Positions 8,543-17,442 of a DNA stretch of 64,000 bases are shown in pieces. The notes under the pieces were generated by a model that saw only the letters and a program-made list of their open reading frames with translations, had not been told where the DNA came from and made no database searches. How positions within the stretch are numbered: position 1 is the stretch's first letter; every line of letters begins with the position of its first letter. The stretch spans positions 1,984,001-2,048,000 of the forward strand of contig NZ_CP135916.1 of NCBI RefSeq assembly GCF_032391395.1, in the 5' to 3' direction. A program made the position numbers and the translations under genes. The stretch comes from Sphingomonas sp. Y38-1Y (lineage in GTDB: Bacteria > Pseudomonadota > Alphaproteobacteria > Sphingomonadales > Sphingomonadaceae).

Positions 8543-9181
8543 ATGGCTGCCGATCTGACGCTCTACACCAACCCGATGTCGCGCGGGCAGATCGGGCGGT
8601 GGATGGTCCATGAGACCGGTCTGTCGCACGACGTGGTCCTGCTCGACTATGGCACGACGATGAAGGCGTCCGACTATCTGGCGATCAACCCGATGGGGAA
8701 AGTGCCGGCGATCGTCCACAAGGGCCAGGTCGTGACCGAGGCCGCGGCGATCTGCGCCTATCTCGCCGAGGTGGTGCCGGAGCGTGAGCTCGCGCCGCAT
8801 CTGGGCGAGCGCGGCGATTATTATCGCTGGATGTTCTTTGCCGCGGGGCCGCTGGAGCAGGCGGTGATCACGCGGTCGCTGGGCTTCGAGGTCGCCGCGG
8901 ACAAGCAGGCGATGGTCGGTTTCGGCAGCTATGACCAGACGGTCGCGGCGCTGGAGGGATGGCTCAAGACCCACGACTATGTCGCCGCCAGACGCTTCAC
9001 CGCGGCCGACGTCCATGTCGGATCGCACGTTATGTGGGGCCTCGGCTTCGGCACGCTGCCCAAGCTGCCGGCATTCGAGGCCTATGCCGCGCGGCTGGCG
9101 GGGCGGCCGGCGGCGCAGTCGGCCAAGGCCGCGGACGATGCCCTGATCGCCGAGATGCGCGGGGCCGCCGACGCCTCGTAA
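8543..9181 (+). CDS. Glutathione S-transferase family protein
   Basis: A 212-residue cytosolic GST. It has an N-terminal thioredoxin fold (residues 1-80) with the glutathione-site cis-Pro loop MGKVPAIV and the following TEAAAICAYLAE helix. The C-terminal helical domain carries the N-capping box motif FTAADVHVGSHV near 153-164. A serine at residue 13 (PMSRGQ) is the likely thiol-activating residue. GGAGGA lies a few bases before the ATG. It probably forms a two-gene unit with the dienelactone hydrolase upstream. Its substrate cannot be deduced. Confidence 0.88.
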   Translation: MAADLTLYTNPMSRGQIGRWMVHETGLSHDVVLLDYGTTMKASDYLAINPMGKVPAIVHKGQVVTEAAAICAYLAEVVPERELAPHLGERGDYYRWMFFAAGPLEQAVITRSLGFEVAADKQAMVGFGSYDQTVAALEGWLKTHDYVAARRFTAADVHVGSHVMWGLGFGTLPKLPAFEAYAARLAGRPAAQSAKAADDALIAEMRGAADAS

Positions 9182-9200
9182 AGAAGCCGCAACGCACCGC

Positions 9201-9228
9201 TTGCGCCGGGCGAAGAGCCTGCTATACG
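9201..9228 (+). promoter_or_regulatory. Candidate sigma-70 promoter of tRNA-Pro
   Basis: TTGCGC (9201-9206) and TATACG (9223-9228) are separated by 16 bases. Transcription would begin about 35 bases before the mature tRNA. This is the best match to a housekeeping promoter in the gap after the GST gene. Confidence 0.5.
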
Positions 9229-9268
9229 GCGCGCCTCGCCAGCGGGGTTCGCCCCCGATGGCGCCGGT

Positions 9269-9345
9269 CGGGGAATAGCTCAGCCTGGTAGAGCACTGTC
9301 TTCGGGAGGCAGGGGCCGGAGGTTCGAATCCTCTTTCCCCGACCA
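9269..9345 (+). tRNA. tRNA-Pro (anticodon CGG)
   Basis: A 77-base cloverleaf with acceptor stem CGGGGAA paired with TTCCCCG, discriminator A and an encoded CCA. The D-arm is AGCTCAGCCTGGTAGAGC, the anticodon stem is CTGTC/GGCAG with loop TTCGGGA, and the T-arm carries GGTTCGAATCC. The anticodon CGG reads CCG proline codons, and the C at position 1 fits bacterial tRNA-Pro. Confidence 0.97.
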
Positions 9346-9354
9346 ATTTCTTCC

Positions 9355-9377
9355 CGCGCTTCGTCCCGTGAAGCGCG
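9355..9377. terminator. Hairpin after tRNA-Pro
   Basis: CGCGCTTC (9355-9362) and GAAGCGCG (9370-9377) form a perfect 8-bp stem with a 7-base loop, ten bases after the tRNA. The U-tract is weak. It lies between convergent genes and could serve both. Confidence 0.55.
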
Positions 9378-9387
9378 ACTTTCCAAA

Positions 9388-10335
9388 TCAGTTCGTAAGC
9401 GCCAGGCCGTCGGCGCCGCTGCCCGCCTTCAGCCGGCGCAGCACTTGGCCGCTGGAGAAGTCGACCTCGGCGACGTGGTCGTGCCCCGTCTCGGCGACAT
9501 AGAGCCGCTTGCCGTCGGGCGCGAACAGGATCGCGCCGATCCGGCTGTCGACATCGCCGACCGTGAGCGTCCGCACCGTCCGGCGCAGGCGCGTGTCGAT
9601 CACCGTCAGCGTGCCGTTGCCGGCATTGGCGACGACCGCATGGTCGCCATCCGGGCTGACCGCAACGCGGATCGGCGCGGGGCCGACCGGGACGGTGCCC
9701 ATCGGGCGCATCGTCCGCGTATCGAACACCAGCACCTCCGCAGTCGCACGATCGGCGATCCAGAGCCTCGATCCATCGGGTGACAGTGCAACCCCCTCGG
9801 GCTCGCGCCCGACGGGGGTGTCGTCCAGCTTGGTGGAGCGGCGAAGGTCGACGCGTGTGACGCTGGCCGAGCCGCGATTGACCACATAAGCGGTCGCGCG
9901 ATCGGCCGCGACGACGACCATGTGTGCGCCGCGCGTCCCGAGCGGCACGGATCGGACGCGCGGCCCGTCGCCGTCGGCCGAGACCCGAACGATCGCGAGT
10001 GAGCCAGACCCCTCCGCTGCGGCGACGAGCCGGTCGTCGTCGATCCAGGCGATGCCATGCGGCGCGCGATTGGGGAACAGTTCGACGCGCTCGATCAACC
10101 GACCGGAGGCGAGTTCGATCAAGTCGATCGCAGAGCCCCCATACGCCGCAACCGCCGCGATCCGGCCGTCGGGCGACACCGCGACCTCATGCGGACGAGG
10201 CCCGGTCGGCACGCGCGCGCGCGCCCGGCCGGTGCTGAGATCGATGATCTCGACGCTGTCCGCCTCCTTGTTGCCGACGACCAGCGTGTCGGCGGCGGCA
10301 GCCGTGGCAAGCGCAAGCGTCATGGCAGTCAGCAT
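9388..10335 (-). CDS. Secreted YVTN-type beta-propeller protein
   Basis: About 315 residues. A short signal peptide (MLTAMTLALATAAAADT) precedes roughly seven repeats of 40-45 residues with the pattern VAVSPDG followed by a Val/Asp-rich strand (for example HEVAVSPDGR, GVALSPDGSR, RVAVSPDGDH, LFAPDGKRLYVAE). These form a beta-propeller of the YVTN/PQQ-like type, normally periplasmic or surface-bound and used for binding rather than catalysis. ATG 10335 is chosen because it begins a signal peptide. An upstream TTG at 10404 is in frame and overlaps the preceding gene by 7 bases, so a longer start is possible. Function unknown; it forms an apparent operon with the secreted protein upstream. Confidence 0.75.
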   Translation of the reverse strand: MLTAMTLALATAAAADTLVVGNKEADSVEIIDLSTGRARARVPTGPRPHEVAVSPDGRIAAVAAYGGSAIDLIELASGRLIERVELFPNRAPHGIAWIDDDRLVAAAEGSGSLAIVRVSADGDGPRVRSVPLGTRGAHMVVVAADRATAYVVNRGSASVTRVDLRRSTKLDDTPVGREPEGVALSPDGSRLWIADRATAEVLVFDTRTMRPMGTVPVGPAPIRVAVSPDGDHAVVANAGNGTLTVIDTRLRRTVRTLTVGDVDSRIGAILFAPDGKRLYVAETGHDHVAEVDFSSGQVLRRLKAGSGADGLALTN

Positions 10336-10397
10336 CCATCGAGCGATCCGCCGGCGATGGGCGCCGGCTGGATCGGCTTCAATGCAAAAATAACCGA

Positions 10398-11540
10398 TCA
10401 CCAAGCGGGCGCCAGATGCCGGAGGAAGATGTCCTCGACCGCGGTCAGGTTGCGCACCACTGCCGCCCGATAGGCGGTCGTATCGGGCGTCGCGGTGAAA
10501 TTGTGACGCTGGTTGATCGCGGCGCTGCCGCCGCCCAGCGCCGCGCCCGCGAACATCGCACGGCTGGCGATGTTGCCGGCGGTCGTGCCGGCATTGTTGG
10601 ACAGCGCAAGCCGATCCTTCAGCAGGTCCTCGGAAAAGACGAGGTCCTTGGGCACCATGATCTCGGCGCGACGATTGGCGGCCGGCGTCGCGATCGTCAC
10701 CTCCGATGCGTCGCCCATGACGACCAGCCGAGGCTTGCCGTCATAAGAGCCGGCGCCGCGGAACAGCCCGAAGCCGCGCGATGCCATATCGATGTCGCGG
10801 AGCCCGACGACGAGCCGGACCGTCATCACCGCGGCGTTCGCCTGCTTGGCGAGCGCGTTCTCCGCCTCGGCGTAGTTCCAGGCGCCGCGGAAATTGCCGA
10901 GTCCCGACCCGATCTTGCCGAGCCCGCGAGCGAGCCCGAACATGCCGCCGATCCGGCCGCCGACCTTCTGCGCGACCGCCGCCCCGGTGTCTGCGGCACC
11001 CGCGGCGGCGTTGCTCTGCCTAGCCTCGCCAAGCGCAGTGCGCGGCATCAGATATCCCGCGCCGCCGGCCGAGTAGATCAGATTGTCGCCGGTGCTCCGC
11101 CGAATGGCCGCCGGAGACGGCTTGGCCGCAGCAGCAAGTTTCGACGCTGGCGCCATCGCCAGCGCCTCGGCCGGCCCGACGACGGTCAGGCCCTGTGCCC
11201 TCAGTCCGTCGGCCCACCGCGCATAGAGTTGGTCGGCGATCGCCTGCTGCTCGGCCGCTGGCATCGGCGCGATACGATAGTCGATATAGACATAATCCTG
11301 CCGCTTCTCCTCACGGCTGCTGAGCCCGTCGCTATGCTCGACGAACTCGACGGTGAACTGCGGGATGATGACGGTCTTGAGACCCTTCAGCGCGGCCAAT
11401 CCCTTTGCTTCGACGGCGGTTGCGCTTTCGGTGGCGGCATCGCCGCGAAATTCGGTCCGCGCGGTCGACTGCGCCGCCGCGCCCTCCACGCACACGAGCC
11501 CCATCGCCGCCGCCAGCAGCGCCGCACGCAGTCCGGTCAT
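10398..11540 (-). CDS. Secreted protein of unknown function
   Basis: 380 residues, not recognised. Residues 1-23 (ending EGAAAQ) look like a cleavable signal peptide. A mixed alpha/beta region follows (VIIPQFTVEFVEHSDG, then YVYIDYRI). A Gly/Ala-rich amphipathic segment at about 185-225 (KVGGRIGGMFGLARGLGKIG) could contact membrane. A C-terminal region has VRLVVGLRDIDMASRGFG and ends HLAPAW. GGGGG precedes the ATG. It is followed by, and nearly overlaps, the beta-propeller gene, so the two may act together in the periplasm. It is divergent from lepA. Confidence 0.7.
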   Translation of the reverse strand: MTGLRAALLAAAMGLVCVEGAAAQSTARTEFRGDAATESATAVEAKGLAALKGLKTVIIPQFTVEFVEHSDGLSSREEKRQDYVYIDYRIAPMPAAEQQAIADQLYARWADGLRAQGLTVVGPAEALAMAPASKLAAAAKPSPAAIRRSTGDNLIYSAGGAGYLMPRTALGEARQSNAAAGAADTGAAVAQKVGGRIGGMFGLARGLGKIGSGLGNFRGAWNYAEAENALAKQANAAVMTVRLVVGLRDIDMASRGFGLFRGAGSYDGKPRLVVMGDASEVTIATPAANRRAEIMVPKDLVFSEDLLKDRLALSNNAGTTAGNIASRAMFAGAALGGGSAAINQRHNFTATPDTTAYRAAVVRNLTAVEDIFLRHLAPAW

Positions 11541-11671
11541 GACATCCCCCCATCGAGTTATCGGCGGGCGATGCCCCCATCGCTCCGCCGGCTGAGCCGC
11601 TACGCAGACGCCACGATACTCGAACGCGCAGGGCTAGCACGGCGCCCGCGGCTGGGCTAGTCGCGCGCGTC

Positions 11672-13480
11672 ATGAGCACGCCGCAGTCCAAGATCCGCAA
11701 CTTCTCGATCATCGCCCATATCGACCATGGCAAGTCGACGCTTGCCGACCGCCTGATCCAGCGCACCGGCGGGCTCGCCGAGCGCGAGATGTCCGAGCAG
11801 GTGCTCGACAACATGGACATCGAGAAGGAGCGCGGGATCACTATCAAGGCGCAGACGGTGCGTCTGAACTGGAAGGGGCCGGACGGCGAGGATTACGTCC
11901 TCAACCTGATGGACACGCCGGGCCATGTCGACTTCGCGTACGAGGTCAGCCGCAGCCTGGCGGCGTGCGAGGGCGCGCTGCTGGTCGTCGACGCTGCGCA
12001 GGGCGTCGAGGCGCAGACGCTCGCCAACGTCTATCAGTCGATCGAGCACGACCATGAGATCGTGCCCGTCATCAACAAGATCGACTTGCCGAGCGCCGAG
12101 CCCGAGAAGGTCAAGAACGAGATCGAGGAGATCATCGGCCTCGACGCGTCGAACGCCGTGCTGGCGAGCGCCAAGGCGGGGATCGGCATCGACGAGATCC
12201 TGAACGCCGTTTGCGAGCGCATCCCGCCGCCCAAGGGCGATGCAGATGCGCCGCTCAAGGCGATGCTCGTCGACAGCTGGTACGACCCGTATCTGGGCGT
12301 CGTCATCCTGGTGCGCGTGATGGACGGCGTGCTGAGGAAGGGTCAGCAGGTCAAGTTCATGCAGTCGGGCACCACGCACCTGGTCGACCGCGTCGGCTGC
12401 TTCCGGCCCAAGATCGAGCAGCTCGCCGACCTTGGTCCCGGCGAGATCGGCTTCATCACCGCACAGATCAAGGAAGTGGCGCAGGCGCGCGTCGGCGACA
12501 CGCTGACCGATGCCAAGAAGCCGGCGGCGCAGGCGCTGGAAGGCTTCAAGGAAGTGCAGCCGGTCGTGTTCTGCGGCCTGTTCCCGACCGATGCCAACGA
12601 CTTCGAGAAGCTGCGCGAATCGATCAGCAAGCTGCGCCTCAACGACGCGAGCTTCAGCTTCGAGATGGAGACGTCGGCGGCGCTGGGCTTCGGCTTTCGC
12701 TGCGGGTTCCTGGGCCTCCTTCACCTCGAGATCATCCAGGAAAGGTTGAGCCGCGAATACGACCTCGACCTCATCACCACCGCGCCGTCGGTGGTGTACC
12801 AGATCGAGCTGACGCATGGCGGTGGGCACCTAGAGCTCCACAACCCGGCCGACATGCCCGATCCCAACAAGATCGAGACGATCGCCGAGCCGTGGATCGA
12901 GGCGACGATCTATGTCCCCGACGAGTATCTCGGCCCCATCCTGAAGCTGTGCCAGGACCGCCGCGGCATCCAGAAGGACCTTACCTATGTCGGTGGCCGT
13001 GCGCAGGTGAAGTACGAGCTGCCGCTCAACGAAGTGGTGTTCGACTTCTATGATCGGCTGAAGTCGATCAGCCGCGGCTATGCCAGCTTCGACTATGAGC
13101 AGGTCGGGTATCGCGAGGGCGACCTCGTCAAGATGAGCATCCTCGTCAACAACGAGCCCGTCGACGCGCTGTCGATGATCGTCCACCGCTCGACCGCGGA
13201 GAGCCGCGGGCGCGGCATGTGCGAGCGGCTCAAGGAGCTGATCCCGCGCCACCTGTTCAAGATCCCGATCCAGGCGGCGATCGGCGGCAAGGTCGTGGCG
13301 CGTGAGACGATTGCGGCGCTACGCAAGGACGTTACCGCCAAATGCTATGGCGGCGACATCACTCGCAAGAAGAAGCTGTTGGAAAAGCAGAAGGAAGGCA
13401 AGAAGCGGATGCGCGAGTACGGCTCGGTCAGCATCCCGCAGGAAGCCTTTATCGCGGCGCTTCGCATGGGCGAGGAATAA
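11672..13480 (+). CDS. lepA: Elongation factor 4 (LepA)
   Basis: A 602-residue translational GTPase that back-translocates stalled ribosomes. G1 (AHIDHGKS, residues 15-22), the switch motif [11 protein letters not shown]3 DTPGHVDF and G4 NKID are all present. The LepA-specific C-terminal domain with [16 protein letters not shown] near 575-590 is also present. Length matches the family (about 600). The ATG is not preceded by a strong Shine-Dalgarno. The gene is monocistronic or transcribed into the downstream phasin. Confidence 0.98.
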   Translation: MSTPQSKIRNFSIIAHIDHGKSTLADRLIQRTGGLAEREMSEQVLDNMDIEKERGITIKAQTVRLNWKGPDGEDYVLNLMDTPGHVDFAYEVSRSLAACEGALLVVDAAQGVEAQTLANVYQSIEHDHEIVPVINKIDLPSAEPEKVKNEIEEIIGLDASNAVLASAKAGIGIDEILNAVCERIPPPKGDADAPLKAMLVDSWYDPYLGVVILVRVMDGVLRKGQQVKFMQSGTTHLVDRVGCFRPKIEQLADLGPGEIGFITAQIKEVAQARVGDTLTDAKKPAAQALEGFKEVQPVVFCGLFPTDANDFEKLRESISKLRLNDASFSFEMETSAALGFGFRCGFLGLLHLEIIQERLSREYDLDLITTAPSVVYQIELTHGGGHLELHNPADMPDPNKIETIAEPWIEATIYVPDEYLGPILKLCQDRRGIQKDLTYVGGRAQVKYELPLNEVVFDFYDRLKSISRGYASFDYEQVGYREGDLVKMSILVNNEPVDALSMIVHRSTAESRGRGMCERLKELIPRHLFKIPIQAAIGGKVVARETIAALRKDVTAKCYGGDITRKKKLLEKQKEGKKRMREYGSVSIPQEAFIAALRMGEE

Positions 13481-13494
13481 GCGCGGACACGGCC

Positions 13495-13519
13495 GGAACC
13501 TTGATCCAGGTGACGCGTC
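13495..13519 (+). promoter_or_regulatory. Candidate EcfG (general stress) promoter before the phasin gene
   Basis: GGAAC (13495-13499), a 16-base spacer and CGTC (13516-13519) match the alphaproteobacterial EcfG consensus GGAAC-N16/17-CGTT with one mismatch. It lies 47 bases before the phasin ATG. Phasin-like genes are often part of the stress regulon. Confidence 0.4.
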
Positions 13520-13565
13520 GGGGTGCGACGCACGAGACGGTGCGCGCATCCCGGGAGCGACTTTC

Positions 13566-13949
13566 ATGGCGAAGAATCCGAACGAGGCGATGGACCAGGC
13601 GGCGGGTGCCGCCCGCGAGGGCATGAACGCGGCGCAGGATGGTGCGCGGGAAGCCACCGATCAATTCCAGGCCGCGGGCGAGCGGATGCGCGCGGCGGGC
13701 GAGACGATGACCGACACCGGCTCGCAGCTCGGCCTCAAGATGCTCGACCAGGCCGAAACCAACACGCGCGAGGCGTTCCAGGCGATGCGGTCGGCCGCGC
13801 AGGCGAGCGACCTGACCGAGGTGATGCGCATTCAGTCCGACTTCCTGCGCGAGCAGGGCAGCCGCTCGGTCGCCCAGGCACGCGAGATCGGCGAGATCAT
13901 CGCCGAGTTCGGCCGCAATGCGATGGGCCAGATGACGGGTCGCCGATGA
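13566..13949 (+). CDS. Phasin family protein
   Basis: 127 residues, almost entirely amphipathic helix with many Ala, Gln, Glu and Arg. The middle and C-terminal half (TNTREAFQAMRSAAQASDLTE, then IQSDFLREQGSRSVAQAREIG) carries the phasin_2 signature. Phasins coat polyhydroxyalkanoate granules, although small stress-induced members also occur. The ATG at 13566 has GGGAG eight bases upstream; longer in-frame starts lie inside lepA. The stop overlaps the modA start by ATGA. Confidence 0.8.
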   Translation: MAKNPNEAMDQAAGAAREGMNAAQDGAREATDQFQAAGERMRAAGETMTDTGSQLGLKMLDQAETNTREAFQAMRSAAQASDLTEVMRIQSDFLREQGSRSVAQAREIGEIIAEFGRNAMGQMTGRR

Positions 13950-14719
13950 GCGGAGCGGCGATGGCGCGGCGGCTGTTCGTCGCCGCGCTGATGCTCATCC
14001 TGACGGCAACGCCCGCGCTCGCGCAGCGCGGGCCGCTCGTGCTGGCGGCGGCGAGCATGCAGGAAGCGATGGAGGCGGCAGCGACCGCCTACGCGCGCGG
14101 CGGGCGGGCAAAGCCGGTCCTGTCGTTCGCGGCATCGTCGGCGCTCGCGCGGCAGATCGCGGCAGGCGCGCCCGCCGACCTGTTCGTGTCAGCCGACGAG
14201 CCCTGGATGGACGATGTCGAACGCCGCGGGCTGATCGCGGCGGGCACGCGCGCCAATGTGGCGGGCAATCGGCTCGTCCTGATCGCGCCGGCGACCAGCC
14301 GGGTTCGGTTGGCGCTGCGGCCCGGCGTCGATCTGTCACGCGCGCTCGGCGGCGGGCGAATGGCGATGGCCGACCCCGATGCGGTGCCGGCGGGCAAATA
14401 TGGCCGCGCGGCGCTGGAGCGGCTGGGTGCATGGCGGGGCGTCGAATCGCGTGTCGCTCGCGCGGAGAATGTGCGGGCGGCACTTGCACTGGTCGAACGC
14501 GGCGCGGCGCCGCTCGGCATCGTCTATGCGACCGATGCGAGCGCGTCCAAAGGCGTACGCGTCGTCGGCGTCTTTCCGGCGACCAGCCACCCGCCGATCC
14601 GATACCCCGTGGCGCGGTTGAAGCGGTCGCGCGATCCGGGGGCGGAGGCATTCCGCCGCTTCCTGGTCGGACGGCAGGGGCAGGCGATCCTCCGCCGCTT
14701 CGGGTTCACGGCGCCATAA
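13946..14719 (+). CDS. modA: Molybdate ABC transporter substrate-binding protein ModA
   Basis: A 257-residue periplasmic binding protein. A signal peptide ends TATPALAQ. Motifs of the ModA fold follow: VLAAASMQEAM at the oxyanion site, SFAASSALARQIAAGAPADLFVSAD split across residues 50-75, and MADPDAVPAGKYGRAAL near 145. These supply the ligand-binding serines and alanine backbone. The ATG overlaps the phasin stop (ATGA). No modB or modC follows; the next gene is on the opposite strand. It may work with a permease encoded elsewhere, or bind another oxyanion. Confidence 0.88.
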   Translation: MSGAAMARRLFVAALMLILTATPALAQRGPLVLAAASMQEAMEAAATAYARGGRAKPVLSFAASSALARQIAAGAPADLFVSADEPWMDDVERRGLIAAGTRANVAGNRLVLIAPATSRVRLALRPGVDLSRALGGGRMAMADPDAVPAGKYGRAALERLGAWRGVESRVARAENVRAALALVERGAAPLGIVYATDASASKGVRVVGVFPATSHPPIRYPVARLKRSRDPGAEAFRRFLVGRQGQAILRRFGFTAP

Positions 14720-14737
14720 AGCCCCATATCAAGCCGC

Positions 14738-16204
14738 TTAGCGGCGAAAGTTCAGGTCTTTTCTGAGGTAAAGGACCGTGCGCCATCCGCTCCGAGGCGT
14801 CGTCCAGACGCGGCGATAGTCGCGGCGCATTGCCTGCTTCACCGCTGCCAGGCTTTGCGGATTCCAGATCGTCAGCGCGCGGGTCGAAGTGACGATCACC
14901 GGCGGTCGATGCGCGAGGATACGGCCGACCTCGGCGCCTTCGTCGATCCCGGTCGCCCCCTGTTCGGTGTTGTAGGCGAGCAGGTTGGGAAAGGCGTAGG
15001 CGGTCGGCAGGCAGGTGCCCGACAGGTGATAGGTGATCGTGTCGCCGATGAAGACGTAGGGACACTCGCCGCGTGCGTTGAGGCGGACGAGGCGTGCGGT
15101 CTCCCTCGCGCCGGGCGCGTCGTCGGCGATGAATGCGCGCTCGGCGAGGAACAGGAGCAGGCCCAGGCCCATCGCGCCGACCGCAGCCCGCGGACGCCGC
15201 CCAAACGTCGGTGCCGAGAGCAGCGCGAGCGGCGCGACGAGCGGCAGCGCATAATGGTCGAAGAAGGTGCCGATCGCCGCGAAGCCGAGGATCGCCGCGA
15301 TCATCCAGCCATAAGCAAGCGCAAGCGGCCCCGGCGTCGGCCGCGCCCTCAACCGCCAGCCGAGCAGCGCGCAGGCGATCAGCGGCGACAGCTGCGCGAC
15401 GATGCCTAGGAGCCGCATCGCGAGCTCCTCGATCGGGTAGGGCGGGCGCAGAAAGATCGAGCTGAAATTGGCGAACCAGAAGGCGTCGAGCGCCGACCGC
15501 CCCAGCGCCGCATACCAGCCGAGCGCCACCAGCGTCGGCGCAAGCCCCGCCATCGCTAAGACCAGCGAGGCCACCGCGACCGTGCCGGGCCGGGCGCCCG
15601 CGCGACGCAGCCACCAGAGCGTGGCGAGACCGATGAACGCGCCCTCGACCGCGGCAGTGTACTTCACCTGGATGGCGAGGCCCGCCAGGAAACAGGCGGC
15701 GGCGCCCGCCAGGACGATCGCGCGTTCGCGGCGCGCGGCGGCAAGAGCGGGCAGACCGAGTACGATCAGCACCGCGCCCGCGACCAGCAGATTGTAGAAG
15801 ACCGGCGCCTGACCGCCGCGCCCGCCGAGCATCGGCAGCCACAAGAGGTACGCGACGCCGCCAAGCAACGCCCCGCTCTGCCGCGCGCCGATCGCGAGCG
15901 CCGCGCGGTGGACGACGAACGCGGTGCCGATCGCCGCCGCGGTCGCCATCAACTGATAGGCAAGGATGCCGTCTCCAGGGAACGCAGCGGCGATCGCGTA
16001 GATCAGGAACAGCCCGATCGGCTTGCGGTCCCAGATGTCGACGAACGGCAGCGCGCCGTCCCACATCCGGCCACCGACCAGCAGATAGAATTGCTCGTCG
16101 ACATGGATGCCGGGGTTGCCGAAGTCCCAGACGCGCAGCGCGAGCGCGGCGGCGACGAGGATCAGCGGCGCGGCGAGCCGCGTCCAGGCAGCCGGCGCGC
16201 TCAC
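14738..16204 (-). CDS. GT39/ArnT-like membrane glycosyltransferase
   Basis: About 488 residues with ten or more hydrophobic helices. After the first helix comes the periplasmic-loop motif NPGIHVDEQFY, in which the acidic pair matches the catalytic loop of the GT-C superfamily (PMT/ArnT). DIWDRKPIGLFLIY is also typical of this fold. The C-terminal 130 residues are a soluble domain. Such enzymes transfer a sugar from polyprenyl phosphate to lipid A, protein or polysaccharide. The start is uncertain: GTG 16204 sits two bases after the upstream stop and is preferred, while ATG 16252 would overlap that gene by 46 bases. Confidence 0.78.
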   Translation of the reverse strand: MSAPAAWTRLAAPLILVAAALALRVWDFGNPGIHVDEQFYLLVGGRMWDGALPFVDIWDRKPIGLFLIYAIAAAFPGDGILAYQLMATAAAIGTAFVVHRAALAIGARQSGALLGGVAYLLWLPMLGGRGGQAPVFYNLLVAGAVLIVLGLPALAAARRERAIVLAGAAACFLAGLAIQVKYTAAVEGAFIGLATLWWLRRAGARPGTVAVASLVLAMAGLAPTLVALGWYAALGRSALDAFWFANFSSIFLRPPYPIEELAMRLLGIVAQLSPLIACALLGWRLRARPTPGPLALAYGWMIAAILGFAAIGTFFDHYALPLVAPLALLSAPTFGRRPRAAVGAMGLGLLLFLAERAFIADDAPGARETARLVRLNARGECPYVFIGDTITYHLSGTCLPTAYAFPNLLAYNTEQGATGIDEGAEVGRILAHRPPVIVTSTRALTIWNPQSLAAVKQAMRRDYRRVWTTPRSGWRTVLYLRKDLNFRR

Positions 16205-16206
16205 GC

Positions 16207-17418
16207 TCAGTAGAATTGCTTGAGCGTCAGCCGACGTTCGGTGCCGTCGCACATGCCGAAACCGACAACGCGCCCGGGGGCGCCGGCCGACCAGCCGGTG
16301 TCGACGCTACCCCCCGATGGCGGCGGCACCGCGGTACCGTCGACGGTGCAGATCTGGTCGCGCACCTTCCACCCCGCAGTCGCCGCCGGGCTGCCGCGCA
16401 TGACGTGGAGAACGCTGAGCCGCCCGCTGTCATAGCCGACGAGCAGTCCGCTGGTCGACTTGAGCGGCGCCTGCGCGGAGCCCGGGGTGGGCGCGAAGAC
16501 GATGTGACCGGCGCGAGCGTCCATCAGCACGCGATAACGCTGGAACAGTCCGTTGCCGAGCCGGCCGGCGGTGCCCGTCTGGTCCGAAAACCCGCCGCTC
16601 GGCTCGATCCGTGTCTCGACCGGAACGGGGCCCAGCGTGCCGAACCGGACGGCGGGGAGAACCGCCATCTCGGTCTCGATCGCGCCGCCCAGGCCAAAGG
16701 CGACCGCGCTGGTGATCGCGCGAGGCTTGGTGCGAAGCGCGGTCCATCCCGTGCGGGACAGGGTGAGCGCGGCGCCGTCGCCGGTGTCGACGATCAGCGG
16801 TCGCACCTGTCGCCCCCCGATCAGCGCGCTGGTCGAGAAGACGCCGCTGCGCGGCAGCCGGGTGAGCGGCGCGCGTGCGCCGGTGAACGGCATCCGCCCG
16901 CTCGGCAACAGGCGGAAACGGCGCGCGGCATAGTCGATGTCGAGCGCGCAGCAGGCGAGGAGATCGCTGCCGATCAGCATGTCGACGGGCTCGGTCCCGC
17001 CAGTGGCGACCGCCGAGAGGTCAACGACGGCGAAACGCGCTTTCGCCTGAGTGAGGCCGCCGATCGCGACGCGGTCGACGCGTGCCCAGCCGAGCGGGAC
17101 CGCCCCGCCGATCGCATCGGCGCGCTCGCCGCGCGAAGTCTCGGTGCGCAGGCCCGCGCGGGTGGCGAACAGGCGAGAGGCGACGCTGGTGCTGACGCCG
17201 GTGTCGAGGATGGCGCTGGCGCGCTGGCCCGCCACCTCCATCTGGAACCGGACCTGATTGCCGGGTGTCAGGTCGAAGTCGATCCAGCGCGCCTCTGCAT
17301 CGCGCGCGAGCACGGGAGAAGCCTCCTCGGGCATTGCCGGAACGGCGGAAGTGGATAGGGCCGCAGCCGCCAAAAGGATCGGGTTCCAACGCACGGTCGC
17401 ACGCCTAGCGCGCTTCAT
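16207..17418 (-). CDS. Exported retropepsin-like aspartic protease with PDZ domain
   Basis: 403 residues with an N-terminal signal-like hydrophobic segment (13-30). It has two copies of the retropepsin half-fold, each with an active-site-type motif: AILDTGVSTS (Asp72) and LIVDTGDGAAL (Asp211). A PDZ-like domain at about 310-400 follows (SGLLVGYDSGRLSVLHVMRG, then WKVRDQICTVDG). Tandem DTG motifs in one chain recall pepsin-type dimers. The protein is probably periplasmic, but the target is unknown. It sits 24 bases after the iclR-type gene and directly before the GT39-like gene, all on the minus strand. Confidence 0.75.
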   Translation of the reverse strand: MKRARRATVRWNPILLAAAALSTSAVPAMPEEASPVLARDAEARWIDFDLTPGNQVRFQMEVAGQRASAILDTGVSTSVASRLFATRAGLRTETSRGERADAIGGAVPLGWARVDRVAIGGLTQAKARFAVVDLSAVATGGTEPVDMLIGSDLLACCALDIDYAARRFRLLPSGRMPFTGARAPLTRLPRSGVFSTSALIGGRQVRPLIVDTGDGAALTLSRTGWTALRTKPRAITSAVAFGLGGAIETEMAVLPAVRFGTLGPVPVETRIEPSGGFSDQTGTAGRLGNGLFQRYRVLMDARAGHIVFAPTPGSAQAPLKSTSGLLVGYDSGRLSVLHVMRGSPAATAGWKVRDQICTVDGTAVPPPSGGSVDTGWSAGAPGRVVGFGMCDGTERRLTLKQFY

Positions 17419-17442
17419 CGCAGCTTGCGAGAGGCGCGAGCC

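Noticed and set aside
13946..14719. A molybdate transport operon
   Set aside because: Only the binding protein is present; no modB or modC gene adjoins it.
14738..16252. Start of the GT39-like gene at ATG 16252
   Set aside because: It would overlap the upstream gene by 46 bases and adds an unconserved polar stretch; GTG 16204 directly after the upstream stop is preferred, though not proven.
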